DNA from: Gnomoniopsis sp. IMI 355080 | Lineage: Eukaryota; Ascomycota; Sordariomycetes; Diaporthales; Gnomoniaceae | NCBI GenBank assembly: GCA_027946555.1 | Contig: JAPEVC010000020.1 | Location: forward strand, 62,001-126,000 | Direction of reading: 5' to 3' | Length of the DNA: 64,000 nucleotides | Part shown: positions 1 through 11,283 of the stretch, piece after piece | Numbering within the stretch: the first letter of the stretch is position 1 | How the letters are laid out: each line of letters begins with the position of its first letter | The notes under the pieces: generated by a model | Database searches by the model: none | Seen by the model: only the letters and a program-made list of their open reading frames with translations | Told to the model about the DNA's origin: nothing | Program-made: the position numbers and the translations under genes

Positions 1-2513
1 CTCCGCCTCTCCGCACGGGCGGGCGGGATCCCCACGAGAAGCACGCATGCCCAGTCTGGGGAAGGCTGGCTCTCTTGTGGAGATGGCCTCCCGTCTTTTT
101 CCGGGGTAAAGGATCCGATGTGGTTTACATTTCCGCACCCCCTGTTTCCAATGCGCCTTTGGGCGTTTGGCCATTAGTAACTAAAAAATTACGGACAGGT
201 ACCGACGTACTGTACTAAACAATGCTTGTAATGTACCATAGTGCACACTAAACAGACTCTCGAAATTGGAACCGAGGTCGCCGAGGTATCTGCCAAAAGT
301 CTGGTGGACAATCTCCGATCCATCCCAGTGGACGAGATACAACCAAACAAGAGCCTACCAATAGCGATGAGCCTAGAGGCCAGATTAGGAAGGAGATGAT
401 GCAATGCGAAAAGCTTGGGCAAGACACTCCGAATTCACATGTCAATTTTGATCCATGTTCGTAAGGCTGAAAGCTATTCTGACAGTTTGACCATCTTGTA
501 AACAGGTGCCGTTGAGTCTGAGACCTCCAGGGCTTGTTCAGACAAAACACTGAGCGCAGCTTGGTCTTGTCCGTCCTGGAATAGCCGTTGGATAACACCT
601 GGGCAGTCAGGAGATGTCCAACCAGGCACTCAAGCAAGAAGAGAAGTCACACCATAATCCACTCGATGGTATGGTGTATAGCAATTGGTTTCCAAATAGC
701 CTTGAGAAATAGATATGGCGCCGTTTCAGTAAGACATCGGTCGTACGGGCATTACCAGATAGGTGAGCCCAACTGCCTTATATATCATCCGGAAAAGCAA
801 CATGCCAACGCCTCCAAAAAAGTGAAGGTTGCGAATACCTTGCTAGGTAGAGAAGTATCTACCTGTCCGTTCACCTCGCTCGATCCGAGAGGGCGGTCAC
901 TCTCATCGGAGCCTCTCAGGGACGACTTTAGGTTAACCATGCAGCCTATGCTGTAAAATGCTAGCCTCCTCCCTAACGAAGTACGCAAATATAAAGCCAC
1001 AGCAGCTCTACATCTACCTAGATATAGATGTCTCTCCTATACTAAAAACATAATACAGTCAGCCTAATTAACCTAGCCACGCCAGTCCCAACATTTGTCT
1101 ATCTGGTGCCGTCTAGAGATGAGTCAGGCATCCTCGCCGCGGCTCCAGTGCTTGGGCCGACGCGGAAGGTTTTACAGTTCAGGCATTAGCCTTTATAGGT
1201 AAGCACTCAAGGGAAAGCTCGTCAAGGAGATGAAGGAGAAGGGGAGAGAGAGCCAGAGGCAGGAGGAGGAGTTAGGCTCTGTAAAAATTTATATCAATAC
1301 GACTCCTATAAGGATTAATATTGAGGGACCGATTACCGTCGACGTGCAGCGAAGCCTCCCTAACTCCAACGAAAGCCTTCTAAAGCTAGTGGTCGCAATA
1401 GTGGGCCCTAATCCTATAGTGCATTGCTAAAACGGATTTCTGAAGACCTCGATGGTCTATCCGCGATGGGACCCAGCGTCTAGCATATCGTCGAAGCTTC
1501 CATGTTCAATACCTGACTGTTCCGCTGGTGGCGCCCTGTACCACTTCCTATTCTATCCATGAGCTTGGGAACGCGACGATCCAAGACCCGATATGGCGAC
1601 AGCGTGCAGTAACAGGAATGTTCTGCCACGGGTGCACCCGAGACACCTGAGAACGATACCACTAGGACCAATAAGGCCTCCCGAGAGGTTAGGCACTCTA
1701 AGCCGCATGCAGACAGGCGGACTGGTTGTCGAAAGCGTCAATCACACTTCTTAGCCTGCCGGCCCTGTCCAGTCACGGCCATGCCGTCTACCCGGCCGCC
1801 CGCGTAGTAGACCCCACTAGACGTTCGCGGGGCTAGGCTGGACTGCATCCGACAACATTCCAGGTTGCTTCTGTATCGCGGCTCGCTGCCATAGCGATAT
1901 TGATAGTAATCATAGTGTTGCTTTCAATGGGTCAGCCTGATCGTGGTAATTCCCTCTGCACGGAGGCTCGCTGTCGCTGCTGGTTTCTCGAGCCTTTTCG
2001 GTATGCTTCCGGCTGTTGGCTGTTGGCTGTTGGCTCTTGGCTCTTGGCACACACACAATAGGCCTTTGAAGTCGTTTTCATCGTTGTAATATTCAAGTCA
2101 TCCCACGAGACGCTTTCCCGCCCTTGGGAAATGCTCAGATCTACAACTCTTCAACCTCATACTACACCGGAAGCAGCCTTACGACATTCTTTCTATTTTC
2201 GGGAAGCATATCCCTGTCTGACTCGTGATTCGCCGCGTCATCCCCTGACCCTACGGGTACTGCGTATCAAATGCACAAACCACACTACTCAGGAGAGCCA
2301 GGTTTCATACATGTTCTGTCTTTCTTTAATTATTTCGACATGTTCCGTCCATTTTATGTGACGTGATCATTCAACTCATTGCGCTTCGTTCCTCATGCTG
2401 CGTTGAACGTCACTACTCCCCTCGATGGGCCATCGCAAAACATACGAGAATTGGTCAAGTTGATGACGCTCGGTAGCTGAAACCCTCAACATTGCCGACG
2501 CCGGGTATTTAAC
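1..2513. other. Gene-free stretch, possible repeat relic
   Basis: I see no convincing gene here. The open frames are short, mostly lack a real ATG, and show no domain. Between about 960 and 1450 the text turns AT-richer, with many TA-rich words such as ctagatatag and cctaattaacc. This resembles degraded transposon sequence in other ascomycetes, but no element can be named. A 7-bp tandem repeat lies at 2014-2048. The last 150 bases should hold the promoter of the gene starting at 2514. Confidence 0.5.
2014..2048. repeat. 7-bp tandem repeat, five units
   Basis: Three copies of TGTTGGC are followed directly by two copies of the one-base variant TCTTGGC. The array is non-coding. It lies about 470 bp upstream of the glycosyltransferase-like gene. 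Confidence 0.85.
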
Positions 2514-3577
2514 ATGGGGCTGTCAACCAGTTGGAACAAGACCGTCGCCGTCGGGGCGCTTATGATAATATGGTTGATCTGGAGCGTCAATTATCTCCGG
2601 CCAGGCCTCACCGACGATGTGATTGCAAAATTACCGTCTCTCGGTAGCAGTGAATACACTCCTCAAGACGATCTGCGACCTCTGGTACTCTACTCTTACG
2701 CCGAATCGGAAAATGCGCGGGAGAACCTGGCCTTTTTCATCAGCAATGCTCTGAATGGCCGCGCGGATTTCATTTTCATTTTCAACGGCGAGACGGATGC
2801 GCACGAAATGCTACCACAATTACCGAATATTCGAATTGTACAACGAGAGAACAAATGTTTCGATATTGGGGCACATGGCGAAGTGCTGAGGATGGGTGAT
2901 TTGTGGAAGGGGTACAAGCGCTTCATCATGATGAATGCCAGTGTGCGCGGACCGTTCATGCCGACGTATGTTTCGAGTTGCTGGATGGACGCCTTCCTGG
3001 GGAAGATCACGGACAAGGTGAAGGTAAGCAGACATCCGCTCTTCAATGCGACCCATGTCGAACAGTAGGATATTTTGGACGTGCTTTCTAACAATTCCAC
3101 CAGCTTGTCGGCACAACGCTGAATTGCCACCCTCGAGTCCACCTCCAATCGATGCTCCTCGCTACCGACGACATTGGCCTGTCGGTCCTTCTCGACCCCG
3201 AGCTCGCTCTCTCAGCCGCGGACGACAATTTCTACGGCACACACAACGATGCCGTCGGCCTCTCGCCTTGCTTCACAACAATGCACAAGGCCGTGCACGC
3301 TGAGATTGGGCTCATGTCGCTCATCGAGTCACAAGGGTACACGGCTGATGTGGTGATGACGGCGCCGCACTCGGGGTCATCGTTCGAAAAGTTCTGCGAC
3401 AGCGTCGGGCGCCCGGACGACTTCCTCTACAAAGACTCGTATCTTGGAACGAACGTGCATCCATATGAGACAATTTTCATGAAGGCAAATCGAGACATTG
3501 ATCCAACGGCACTATCTAAGTTGACAGAGTGGCACTTGGCCGCGAATATGACGAGCTGGGACACGTGCGGGCGGTGA
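2514..3577 (+). CDS. RgpF-like membrane glycosyltransferase candidate
   Basis: Exons 2514-3023 and 3104-3577 encode 327 aa. The 80-nt intron is phase 0, with donor GTAAGC, branch-like CTAAC and acceptor CAG. Residues 10-28 form one hydrophobic segment behind a short basic N-terminus, which suggests a type II membrane protein facing the secretory lumen. The luminal part has FDIGAHGE, then YKRFIMMNASVRGPF, then HLQSMLLATDD, then EIGLMSLIESQGY. This order resembles RgpF-type (rhamnan synthesis F) and related fungal glycosyltransferase-like proteins. The resemblance is motif-level, and donor and acceptor are unknown. The ATG at 2514 is the first in frame. No neighbour suggests a pathway. Confidence is high that the gene is real and moderate on function. 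Confidence 0.8.
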
Positions 3578-5595
3578 TATGACGAGAGCTTGCTGTTCAA
3601 GGGCTATGTTACCCACCTAGATATAGATCAGTGAGCTGATGAAGTCGCAAAACCACGGCGAATGAGTCAAAGGAAGATGCCAATCGACCTGATGACTGAG
3701 TTTATGCGCCGGCTGGGTTCGTTGGATATACGGGCCGCACCGAGCGAGGATCGACGGGTGGAACTCAGTACCCCGAGCAGAGAAGACCAGGTTTTGTTGG
3801 GCGCAACTGTTTTGAAGCAAGCATAGCATAGACTTTACACTTTATACCCTTGGAGATTATGGGCTAAATTCATGCACACTCATTCCCAGTGAAGTCGGAT
3901 ATCCAATAGCAAAGTCATCTTCGACATCGGATTATCTCGCTTATGATAGACGTATGTGCACATCTGTGACAACATCAGTCTTAAGGCGTCGCATTGTTCA
4001 TCACCTAGACCCGGATCTCAGAATGGATGGGCGAATTTAGTTGTTGATAACGCTAAGCAAAGTCCCGAAAGGTAGATGGCCCCGTGGGCTCAGGCACGTG
4101 CGTACTGACGTTTTCCTGAGTAGTCCCATCTGTTGTTACAGGTCTCGATTAGGTTTTTGCTGGTCCAAGGTAGCCATAGCAAAACCACCCACCCCGTAAA
4201 AAAAAAAACGTATTTTCTGTGATGAGAATGCCAGATGCTAATATCCGTACATAGTCAGACGGCCCAAATACGGCAAACAAGAACAAAAAGGGTTGGCTTG
4301 CCTAGTTTGGGGGGGTGGGGGTGGGAGAGGTAGTGCGAGGTTCCGCCTGATTCTATGTAGAGAACTTACGCAGTTGGGGAAAAGCCTTTGCAGAAGCAGG
4401 TATTTCAACTGTTGTTCAAAGACTCGGTGTGGGGTGAGGTCAACATTCAGCACTCTCAATGCTGCGCCCTGAGTTCGATTCTTAGGACGGAGGGTTTCTT
4501 TTGGTAGGATTCTTGACATCCTCCGCCTTTGGGACTGGTCTCTGGTTCCGAACCCGGTCGCCCTCCCACGGATAAGCCAATGAGGTACGTGGCTGTTCTG
4601 CATATGTGATTCGGACCATTCTGACCCACTCCGTGATCATATCGTTGAACCTCTTGCCACTATTGACAAACATGTGGCCGTTAATAGATGCAGTTCGCTC
4701 TCGGGTCGCCGGACTCTTGGGAGAGAAAGTTGGCGTGTGGCGGTGCGTGGCTCAGCCATCCCTGTTCAGCCGGACCACCCCTGTCGGTATGACGAAAGAG
4801 GGCCTTGGCGGGGATGATCGATACAGCGTTTTTTAATACTACCTATGTACTCTAGCTGTGGCCTTTGTCGCAACCAGATTCGAGAACAAGATTGAAGGGG
4901 CCGCCATGATGCAAATCACAATCACAAGCCTTTCCGACACATCGTCACCAGCCTGTGACTACACCGTTTTGAGTGGCATCGCGAACAAGAACAAGTTGCC
5001 TTTATTATCTTCACGTTGACATAATAGTGTTAATAGTGTGATTACTTGACTTGACTAAGGTGAATGGGAAAGAGAGGCTTTTTTGGCTCTTAGTACTTTT
5101 TCAGCTTGGACCTTCCGGAGCAGCCAAAGCCGATCATGACCTGATGACCTAGCATGACTTGGCTATCATAATAGGCGCGCGTGGTTGGCCTCCCTTTTGC
5201 ATCCAAGGGCCAGGAACCCTTTTTTGGTTACATAAACAGTACGTCGTATAAGTACTACGCAAAGTAACTAGGTAGGTCGGTGAAGTCATATAGTTAGTGC
5301 AAGGCAAAAGTGATTGACGGGCAGCCGCTGTGGCCGTGCAACGCTCGTCTGTGGGTCACTCACCTCATACTTCATTAGTTGGTTGACCTGCTCTTCCTGA
5401 CCAGAGTGGCTCAACTTGTTTTAAAGTCTCTTGTTTCGTCTTGACTGATACCCTCCCTGGCCTTGCTCTTCCTACGTTATCTCACAACCTTAAATCATAC
5501 CTCTTTTATGCTCTGACCCACCCCATTCTTCCCCTCGTGGACACGTACGGCAACATCCTTTCTCCCTCTGCACACAACCCAACATCATAGTCACA
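3578..5595. other. Gene-free stretch
   Basis: No supported gene lies in these 2 kb. The open frames are short and lack domains. The stretch includes an A-tract near 4198, a G-rich run near 4308-4330, and an isolated hairpin resembling a tRNA T-arm at 4469-4485 without the rest of a tRNA. The 3' end is pyrimidine-rich (about 5450-5590) directly before the MARVEL gene, as expected for a fungal 5' leader. Confidence 0.6.
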
Positions 5596-6564
5596 ATGGG
5601 CGCAAAGGCAGGTTTCACGCTCAAGATTATACAATGGTTCAACCGTGGCGTCCAGTTCGCCTGCTGCGGACTGATCCTGGCATTGACGGCATACTTCCTC
5701 GCCGCCATGTCCAACAACAACATCACAATCCCCACAAACCTCAGGGCCGTTGCCGGAATTAGCGGCGTCGGCGTCATCTACACAGCGCTTGGCATACTTC
5801 TGGTCTGCTGTCTTGCAGGCTTCACGCTCACCTCGTTCCTCGCCATTGTCCTGGATGTTGCTTTTATTGGCGCCTTCATTTACGTCGCTACCGTGTATAA
5901 AGACGGCGCGAGCTCATGCACTGGCACTAACGTCAACACTGTCTTTGGCACCGGCAGTGCCGATGTCCGCGTTACCTCGGCCGATGAGGGCCATGTCGCC
6001 CTGCCCACCTATCGCACAGCCTGCCGGATGGAGTCGGCCAACCTGGCAGTAGCTATTGTAGCTATGTAAGTAGCTACCTTCCCTGTATGAGATTAAGTAA
6101 AATCAATTGGATAGACTTGGACCAACTTACACTTGTTTCGCAGCATCTTTTTCATCATCTCCGCTCTGACCGAACTCGCTCTCGGCCGCCACCGCAAGAA
6201 GGAGCAGCGCTTCGGCCCCTCGCCTGCCAACGGCTACACCGGCGGCTACGGCAAGAAGCACAAGGGCTTCGGCTCTCTCTTCAAGCGTCGTGGCACCAAC
6301 AAGACCGTCGACGACCCCAACGCCCTTCCCATGCACACAGAGCCTGATCAGCTCCACCGCCAGAGCTACACGACCGACGCTACCCATGTCGATGGTTACG
6401 GTGCCAGCACCACCACCTCTGGTTATCCAAAGTACGGCGAGGCCGGGTATGCCGCGGAGCATGGCGCTGTGCCGCCGGCGGGTGCCACGGTCAATGGTTT
6501 CGGAAATGTCCCTGGCTACAGTAAGCCTGCTGGGCAGTATGGGGATGGCACATACAATGTGTAA
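5596..6564 (+). CDS. MARVEL-domain four-TM membrane protein
   Basis: Exons 5596-6065 and 6144-6564 encode 296 aa. The 78-nt intron has donor GTAAGT and acceptor CAG and falls inside the fourth membrane helix. Four hydrophobic segments lie at about residues 16-36, 50-72, 74-98 and 150-168. The second extracellular loop carries two cysteines, and the spacing fits the fungal MARVEL family. The cytosolic tail of about 125 residues starts with RHRKKEQRFG, has basic KKHKG and FKRRG patches, and ends in a Gly/Tyr-rich stretch. MARVEL proteins organise membrane domains and vesicle traffic in known cases. For this one the precise role is not known. The ATG at 5596 follows CACA, a good fungal start context. 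Confidence 0.9.
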
Positions 6565-7167
6565 AAAAGGCAGATCGATACAGAGAGACTCGATAAAGGT
6601 GTCGCACGCCGTAGGAGCCGGATTGATTGCTGTTGAACCCACCAACTCTCGAGTCACTGTTGGCCGCCATTATTGGCCTGGCTTTTACGAATATATGAAA
6701 CTACCCATTATTTTATCAATAAGGTGCACACGGTTCGGTACTTTAACCATGTTGGCACACTGGGAACATACAGTACCGATCGGACGTTCAATTCGCCGGG
6801 AAATGCAAGTGGCGGCGGCGTTGGATAAATACCCCCATGTCGGAGACCACTTTGATGGTACATGATGATTGAGACTGGACTTCTATCCCTTTTGCTGTGG
6901 CAATGGTAGGGTTACGATATCACAAACATATCCATAACCATAATCCAACTACCATTTCATCTGGTATTCATTCCTACCATCTCCGCGTCTTGAACTTCCA
7001 TGCGATAGCCATGTGTAGCAAATACTTCGAGTCACAGTACACGGCTATTTGATATTTGACCGGATATCATCATGCACAGGCTAATTGATATATAGGGTAT
7101 AGAAGCTCACATGTCTAATACTCAGGCGAGGCAGCATACCACGATTAGCTGACTGCCCTGTTTGTAT
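6565..7167. other. Convergent intergenic stretch
   Basis: This lies between the 3' ends of the MARVEL gene (+) and the STRIPAK gene (-), so it should hold both 3' UTRs. I see no gene. A frame running from the end of the MARVEL gene to 6865 is an out-of-frame read-through without domain features. Confidence 0.7.
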
Positions 7168-10100
7168 TTACGCCCACGCCTGCATCTCATCCCACTCACC
7201 GCCCACACTCTCCGGCGCACCGACTTCGTCCCATGCCACCTCCATCCTCTCCAATTCCCGCACAAAGAAGTCCTGCTCCTCCCTCAATGCCTCTCGAACC
7301 TCAGGGGCCATCTTTTCGGGGTACCTCCGCACATTGAACCAATGCGTCAAGCTCCGCAGCGCCTGTTCGAGCGGTAGTGCTTCCTCCATCTCGGCATCGA
7401 CGTCGCATCCGGCGAGCCACTCATCGCGCAATTCAGGTCGACAGTGTAAATACACCGCCGTAATCACGCGCATATTGGACTGGCGCCATTTACGCGAGCA
7501 ATAGGGGACCTGGTTTTTGAAAAGCTTGAGAGTATAGAGGCGGAGTTCGTTCTGAGGGACTTTGAGGTTCTTGCGCAGGACTTGGGACGACTTGTATTGC
7601 ACCATGAGAAGGTTTCGATGACCTTTGTTCTTGCAGATCTTCTGCAAAATGCGCAGGTAGTTGATGAGGGTGAAGAAATTACGTCGTGAGAAGTCGGTAA
7701 TGGGCTCTTTTGGAAGAGGGTTTACAGGGTAACCTAGCTCGTCGACCTCCGGTCGCAGCGACGGGCCGCTTTCTTCCTTGTTGACATCACTATCAGATTC
7801 AGGACCGGCTTGTGATACTGGCGGAGATGAGCGGCGTCGCTTGATAGGAGGAGGCGCGGCCTCATCCTCGCTTTCGTCTTCCGTCGCAGAGTCGTCTGTG
7901 GCTTTTGACGATGCCCCAGCACGGATATTGCAGAAGTAGAAGAAGCTGCATAACATTAGTCTTACGTTTACATTTCGTATCAAAATGAGAAGACCTCTTA
8001 CCTATTTTCGATGTGATCTGTCTTGTTCTCAACAACTTGTTGAACGTCTTGGTGTAGGAAGAGCTTCAGCACCAAGGGCATGTAATTACAATCCAGCAGG
8101 AGCTGCGTCAGAAATTCGAATTTAAGAATATCTACGGGATAGAGGACTGTGTCAGCGTGAAATCGAGGGTGAAGATTCAAATCAACTTACGAGAGACTTT
8201 GAGCCATTTCAAAAGAAGTAGCATGATGCCACTGACGGCTTTGGCGGTAATCTCACGCGTCCGGGCGGCATCCAATTCGTCTGGCGTTGGATCAGGGTTG
8301 TCCACACTCGCTCCGGCGGTGTTATTATTGGTTCCAGTAGATCTACCATTGGCACCAAGCATCGCACCGAAGGGAGCCGCAGGCGGCTGCTGAGACAGCA
8401 AAACTGTATAATGTGCCAATATACCTTTGATCAGACACATGCAAACAGACTGAAGTTGGGGAATAGAGCTCGCCTAGGACATTATTAGCACTGCCTCAGA
8501 TAAACAGGATACTGTCAATATCAATGCTCACATAAAATTTCTCCACCGCTTCTAGACGCTGCTTGCCTCTGGCAGTCAAGGCTTCTGGGGTAGGACCATA
8601 GTCAACGGCTACTTCATCCGTATCAGGTAGAGACTCCGACTTGGGCTTGACTAGCCCCAGCTCCTCTTTTTCCTCGAGCGTTAGTGAAGAGAGATCGAGC
8701 TCGTCTAAAAGGTCCTTGTCTGGCGCCTCCCACCCGCGGTCGAACTTCATGAACTTTTCTCGCTCCTCCCACATTTGTCGAAGCGCCCGCGTCATCCTGA
8801 CTCTATTGGAGAACAACTCGCCAGCCTCAAGGATTGATGCTGGGACGTCACTGCCCTCCCATCTTCTGCCAACGAGCATGTCTTGTAGAGCAGCATTGCC
8901 TTTGCCGCCTGCGCTGTTGCTTGTAGCATCGAGCGGCGGGTACATGAAAGGGAAGTTCTGATTGGTTTGGTAATTCTGTTTCTTGACACCTTTTCCCCCA
9001 ACACCGGGCGAAGGCGGGGGCGATGGCGCTGGCGTAGCAATGTGGACTGGTTGATGAAGAATGGAGGCACCACCGGTCTGTGAACCAGGTTGGGGTGGCA
9101 TGATTCCATTCGCGCCATTATTGCGCGCGCTTTGGTTCGGAAGTGGTGGAAGTAAAGAGGTGTTGTCTGCTTCTAGAGGGATGACTTCCTGCGGTGGAAT
9201 ATAGGCTGGATACTTGGATGTGATTTCTTGCCGAAAGAAGTGATAGTCCAGAGGTGAAGCCGTGATAAGTGCCTTGTCTTTTCCATCGTCCTGTGCTTCG
9301 GCTGTGGCTCTCTTGGTGTCGGCCAACTCTTTTGAGCCGCCAAAGATTAGAAGTATGGATTTCCAGAAGAGGAGAAAGACTTGAGCCTGCGGGACTACTT
9401 GTGCTTCGTCCCATCGCATTCTAGCAGTGACATCGACGAAGAATTCAACCAAAGATGGGCCTAACTTGACTGTCGAGGCGTGAGTTGTGTGCTCATTTGC
9501 TGAGCAAGGACAACGTACCTAACTCCAAGTGCAACTCGTCTAATTCTTCTGGATAGACAAGGGCATGTTGTATCAACATATACATGACAGTCATTGAGTC
9601 TGTCAACTCATCTTGTGCTTCTTGAGTGTTGGCTGTCGGCAACTGCGTGGCGTCTTCAGACCTGTACTTTCGTTAGAGTTGTCCCCATGTCCACCGTATC
9701 TTTCAATCGACGTACCAGAAGGGGTCGAATGCTTTCTGCAGGGCATCCCAAAGTGTCGCGACTCCACTTCTTCCAATGAGTGCCGCCCCATCTTTCATCG
9801 CAGCGAGCTGCCTTTCAGTCGACGCAGATCTCGCTTTGTGATCTTTTGGTGCAGCCGTAGCTGCACCTCCAGCGGTCTGAGTCCACCTCCCGAGAACAAT
9901 GTAAACCAGTTTGCCCAGACAGCCCAATCGATCCTTAGCTGTATCGGATGATAGTCCGGCAAGGGCGTCCAAGACAAATACGGTCTTGGCCTCCTCGCCT
10001 GCCTTGTCCCACGAGTAGTCCACACCAAAGTCTTGTTCCCATTGTAGTTCAAAAGATTTCTGTGCAGCGTCCAATCTTACCCATTGCGAGGCCTGGTACA

Positions 10101-10482
10101 CGAACCATTCGTCTATCTCCTCCTCGATTGGACCCATGTCCTCGTAGGTGAAATCGTAAGCCACAGGGTCGGCCTTGGGAAACTCCGCCACTATGCGTCG
10201 CAATTGAGCCAGCGACAGTGAGTCTGATGGGGGCGGTGGAGCATTTCCAATCGGAGGGGGAGGCGGCTGGTTCGGCGGAGGTGGTACTGCAGGAGGGGGA
10301 GGTTGTGACGCGTTACGCACCAGGAGCGGGCGCAGAGGCTGAGGAGGGTTGGGTTGTTCGCCATGCTCAGGCCCAATGTCTGCTACGGCGGCGGCATCTT
10401 CCATCTCTTTCTGGGATTTGCTCGGGGTGTCTTCTTTGACTTCGCCAGAGCCCATGTATCGTGGGGGCCACAGAGAACTCAT
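7168..10482 (-). CDS. far11/pro22-like: STRIPAK subunit, STRIP1/2 (Far11/PRO22) homologue
   Basis: Six exons on the minus strand, 10482-9716, 9661-9519, 9469-8532, 8473-8191, 8131-8002 and 7945-7168, join without a stop to 1012 aa, a usual family length. All five introns are GT-AG, and several show clear branch sites (CTCTAACG, GACTAATG). The N-terminus is acidic and proline-rich, with PPPP runs at about residues 58-85. The N1221-like region follows (FTYEDMGPIEEEIDEWF, LTDSMTVMYMLIQ). A C-terminal DUF3402-like region contains LLLLKWLKVSHILKFEF and EEQDFFVRELERMEVAWDE. In fungi this protein is a core STRIPAK component with striatin, the PP2A scaffold and SIM. STRIPAK controls hyphal fusion, sexual development and septation. 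It shares a divergent promoter with the RBR ligase at 11284. Confidence 0.93.
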
Positions 10483-11283
10483 GGTGTCGCGCGGTAAGCG
10501 ACGCGCTCAAAGCTGGGCGAGTATAGAAGCGGTGGATCAGGCACAAGGAGACTTATACGTCGCTCATCATCGATTTTGCTGTCTCTGCGCCCACATTATG
10601 AGGGGAAAAAACATAGAATCCGGATCAAAGGGTATTGACGAAAGAAAGTCATGAGCGCAGCGAGAGACCTTCCCAGACGCTCGTGCTTGCTAAGTGAGCT
10701 CAAGCATCCAAAGCACGATATCTTGCTGACGTTGAATTGAGCCGCGTCCACAGGCAGTAACTTGGCGAAGATACAACGTGGGGTAGCGCCTAAAGAAGCA
10801 AGCGGTGTGGCAAAGGCAGCGTCCAGACCAGTTTGTCTCAGCGCGAACACGCATCGCCACAGGGATCCCGCGGCAAAGAGTCATTCACCTTTGGGGCTGG
10901 CCGGAACAGTTAGGCCCCACTAGCCGCGCCTGCCTGGTATCTCACTTCGTCAATGTCACCGGCGACACCACTCAGCAGAATTCAACCTGACAAGCAGTGG
11001 CGGCGGCAAATATTCACTATCTGTGTTGTAAGCTCAGGTATAGACAGAGACAACTATGTCTACGCCCAGCACGTCTTTCCCCTGACAGCGAAGTCCTGTT
11101 GCCACTGCTGTCCGCTTTCCCTTTCCTTTTCCTTTCGTCTAGCCTTCCTCCTCGATCATTGATGGCATCCATGCGGCAATTTGAAACGTCATTTTTTGCA
11201 AGTATAATGAGCTGATACTCAGTGGACTGCTTTTCAGCATCATCTTGGCGACGCACAGCGCAAGTGGGACTGCATATTACACC
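10483..11283. promoter_or_regulatory. Shared divergent promoter region
   Basis: These 801 bases separate two divergent ATGs: the STRIPAK subunit on minus and the RBR ligase on plus. They must contain both promoters and 5' leaders. No further gene is supported. A pyrimidine-rich block (about 11096-11160) and a second one before 11284 look like leader sequence of the plus-strand gene. I see no convincing TATA box for either gene. Confidence 0.6.

Noticed and set aside
4469..4485. Hairpin CTGAG-TTCGATT-CTTAG resembling a tRNA T-arm
   Set aside because: No matching acceptor stem, D-arm or anticodon arm was found at tRNA distances.
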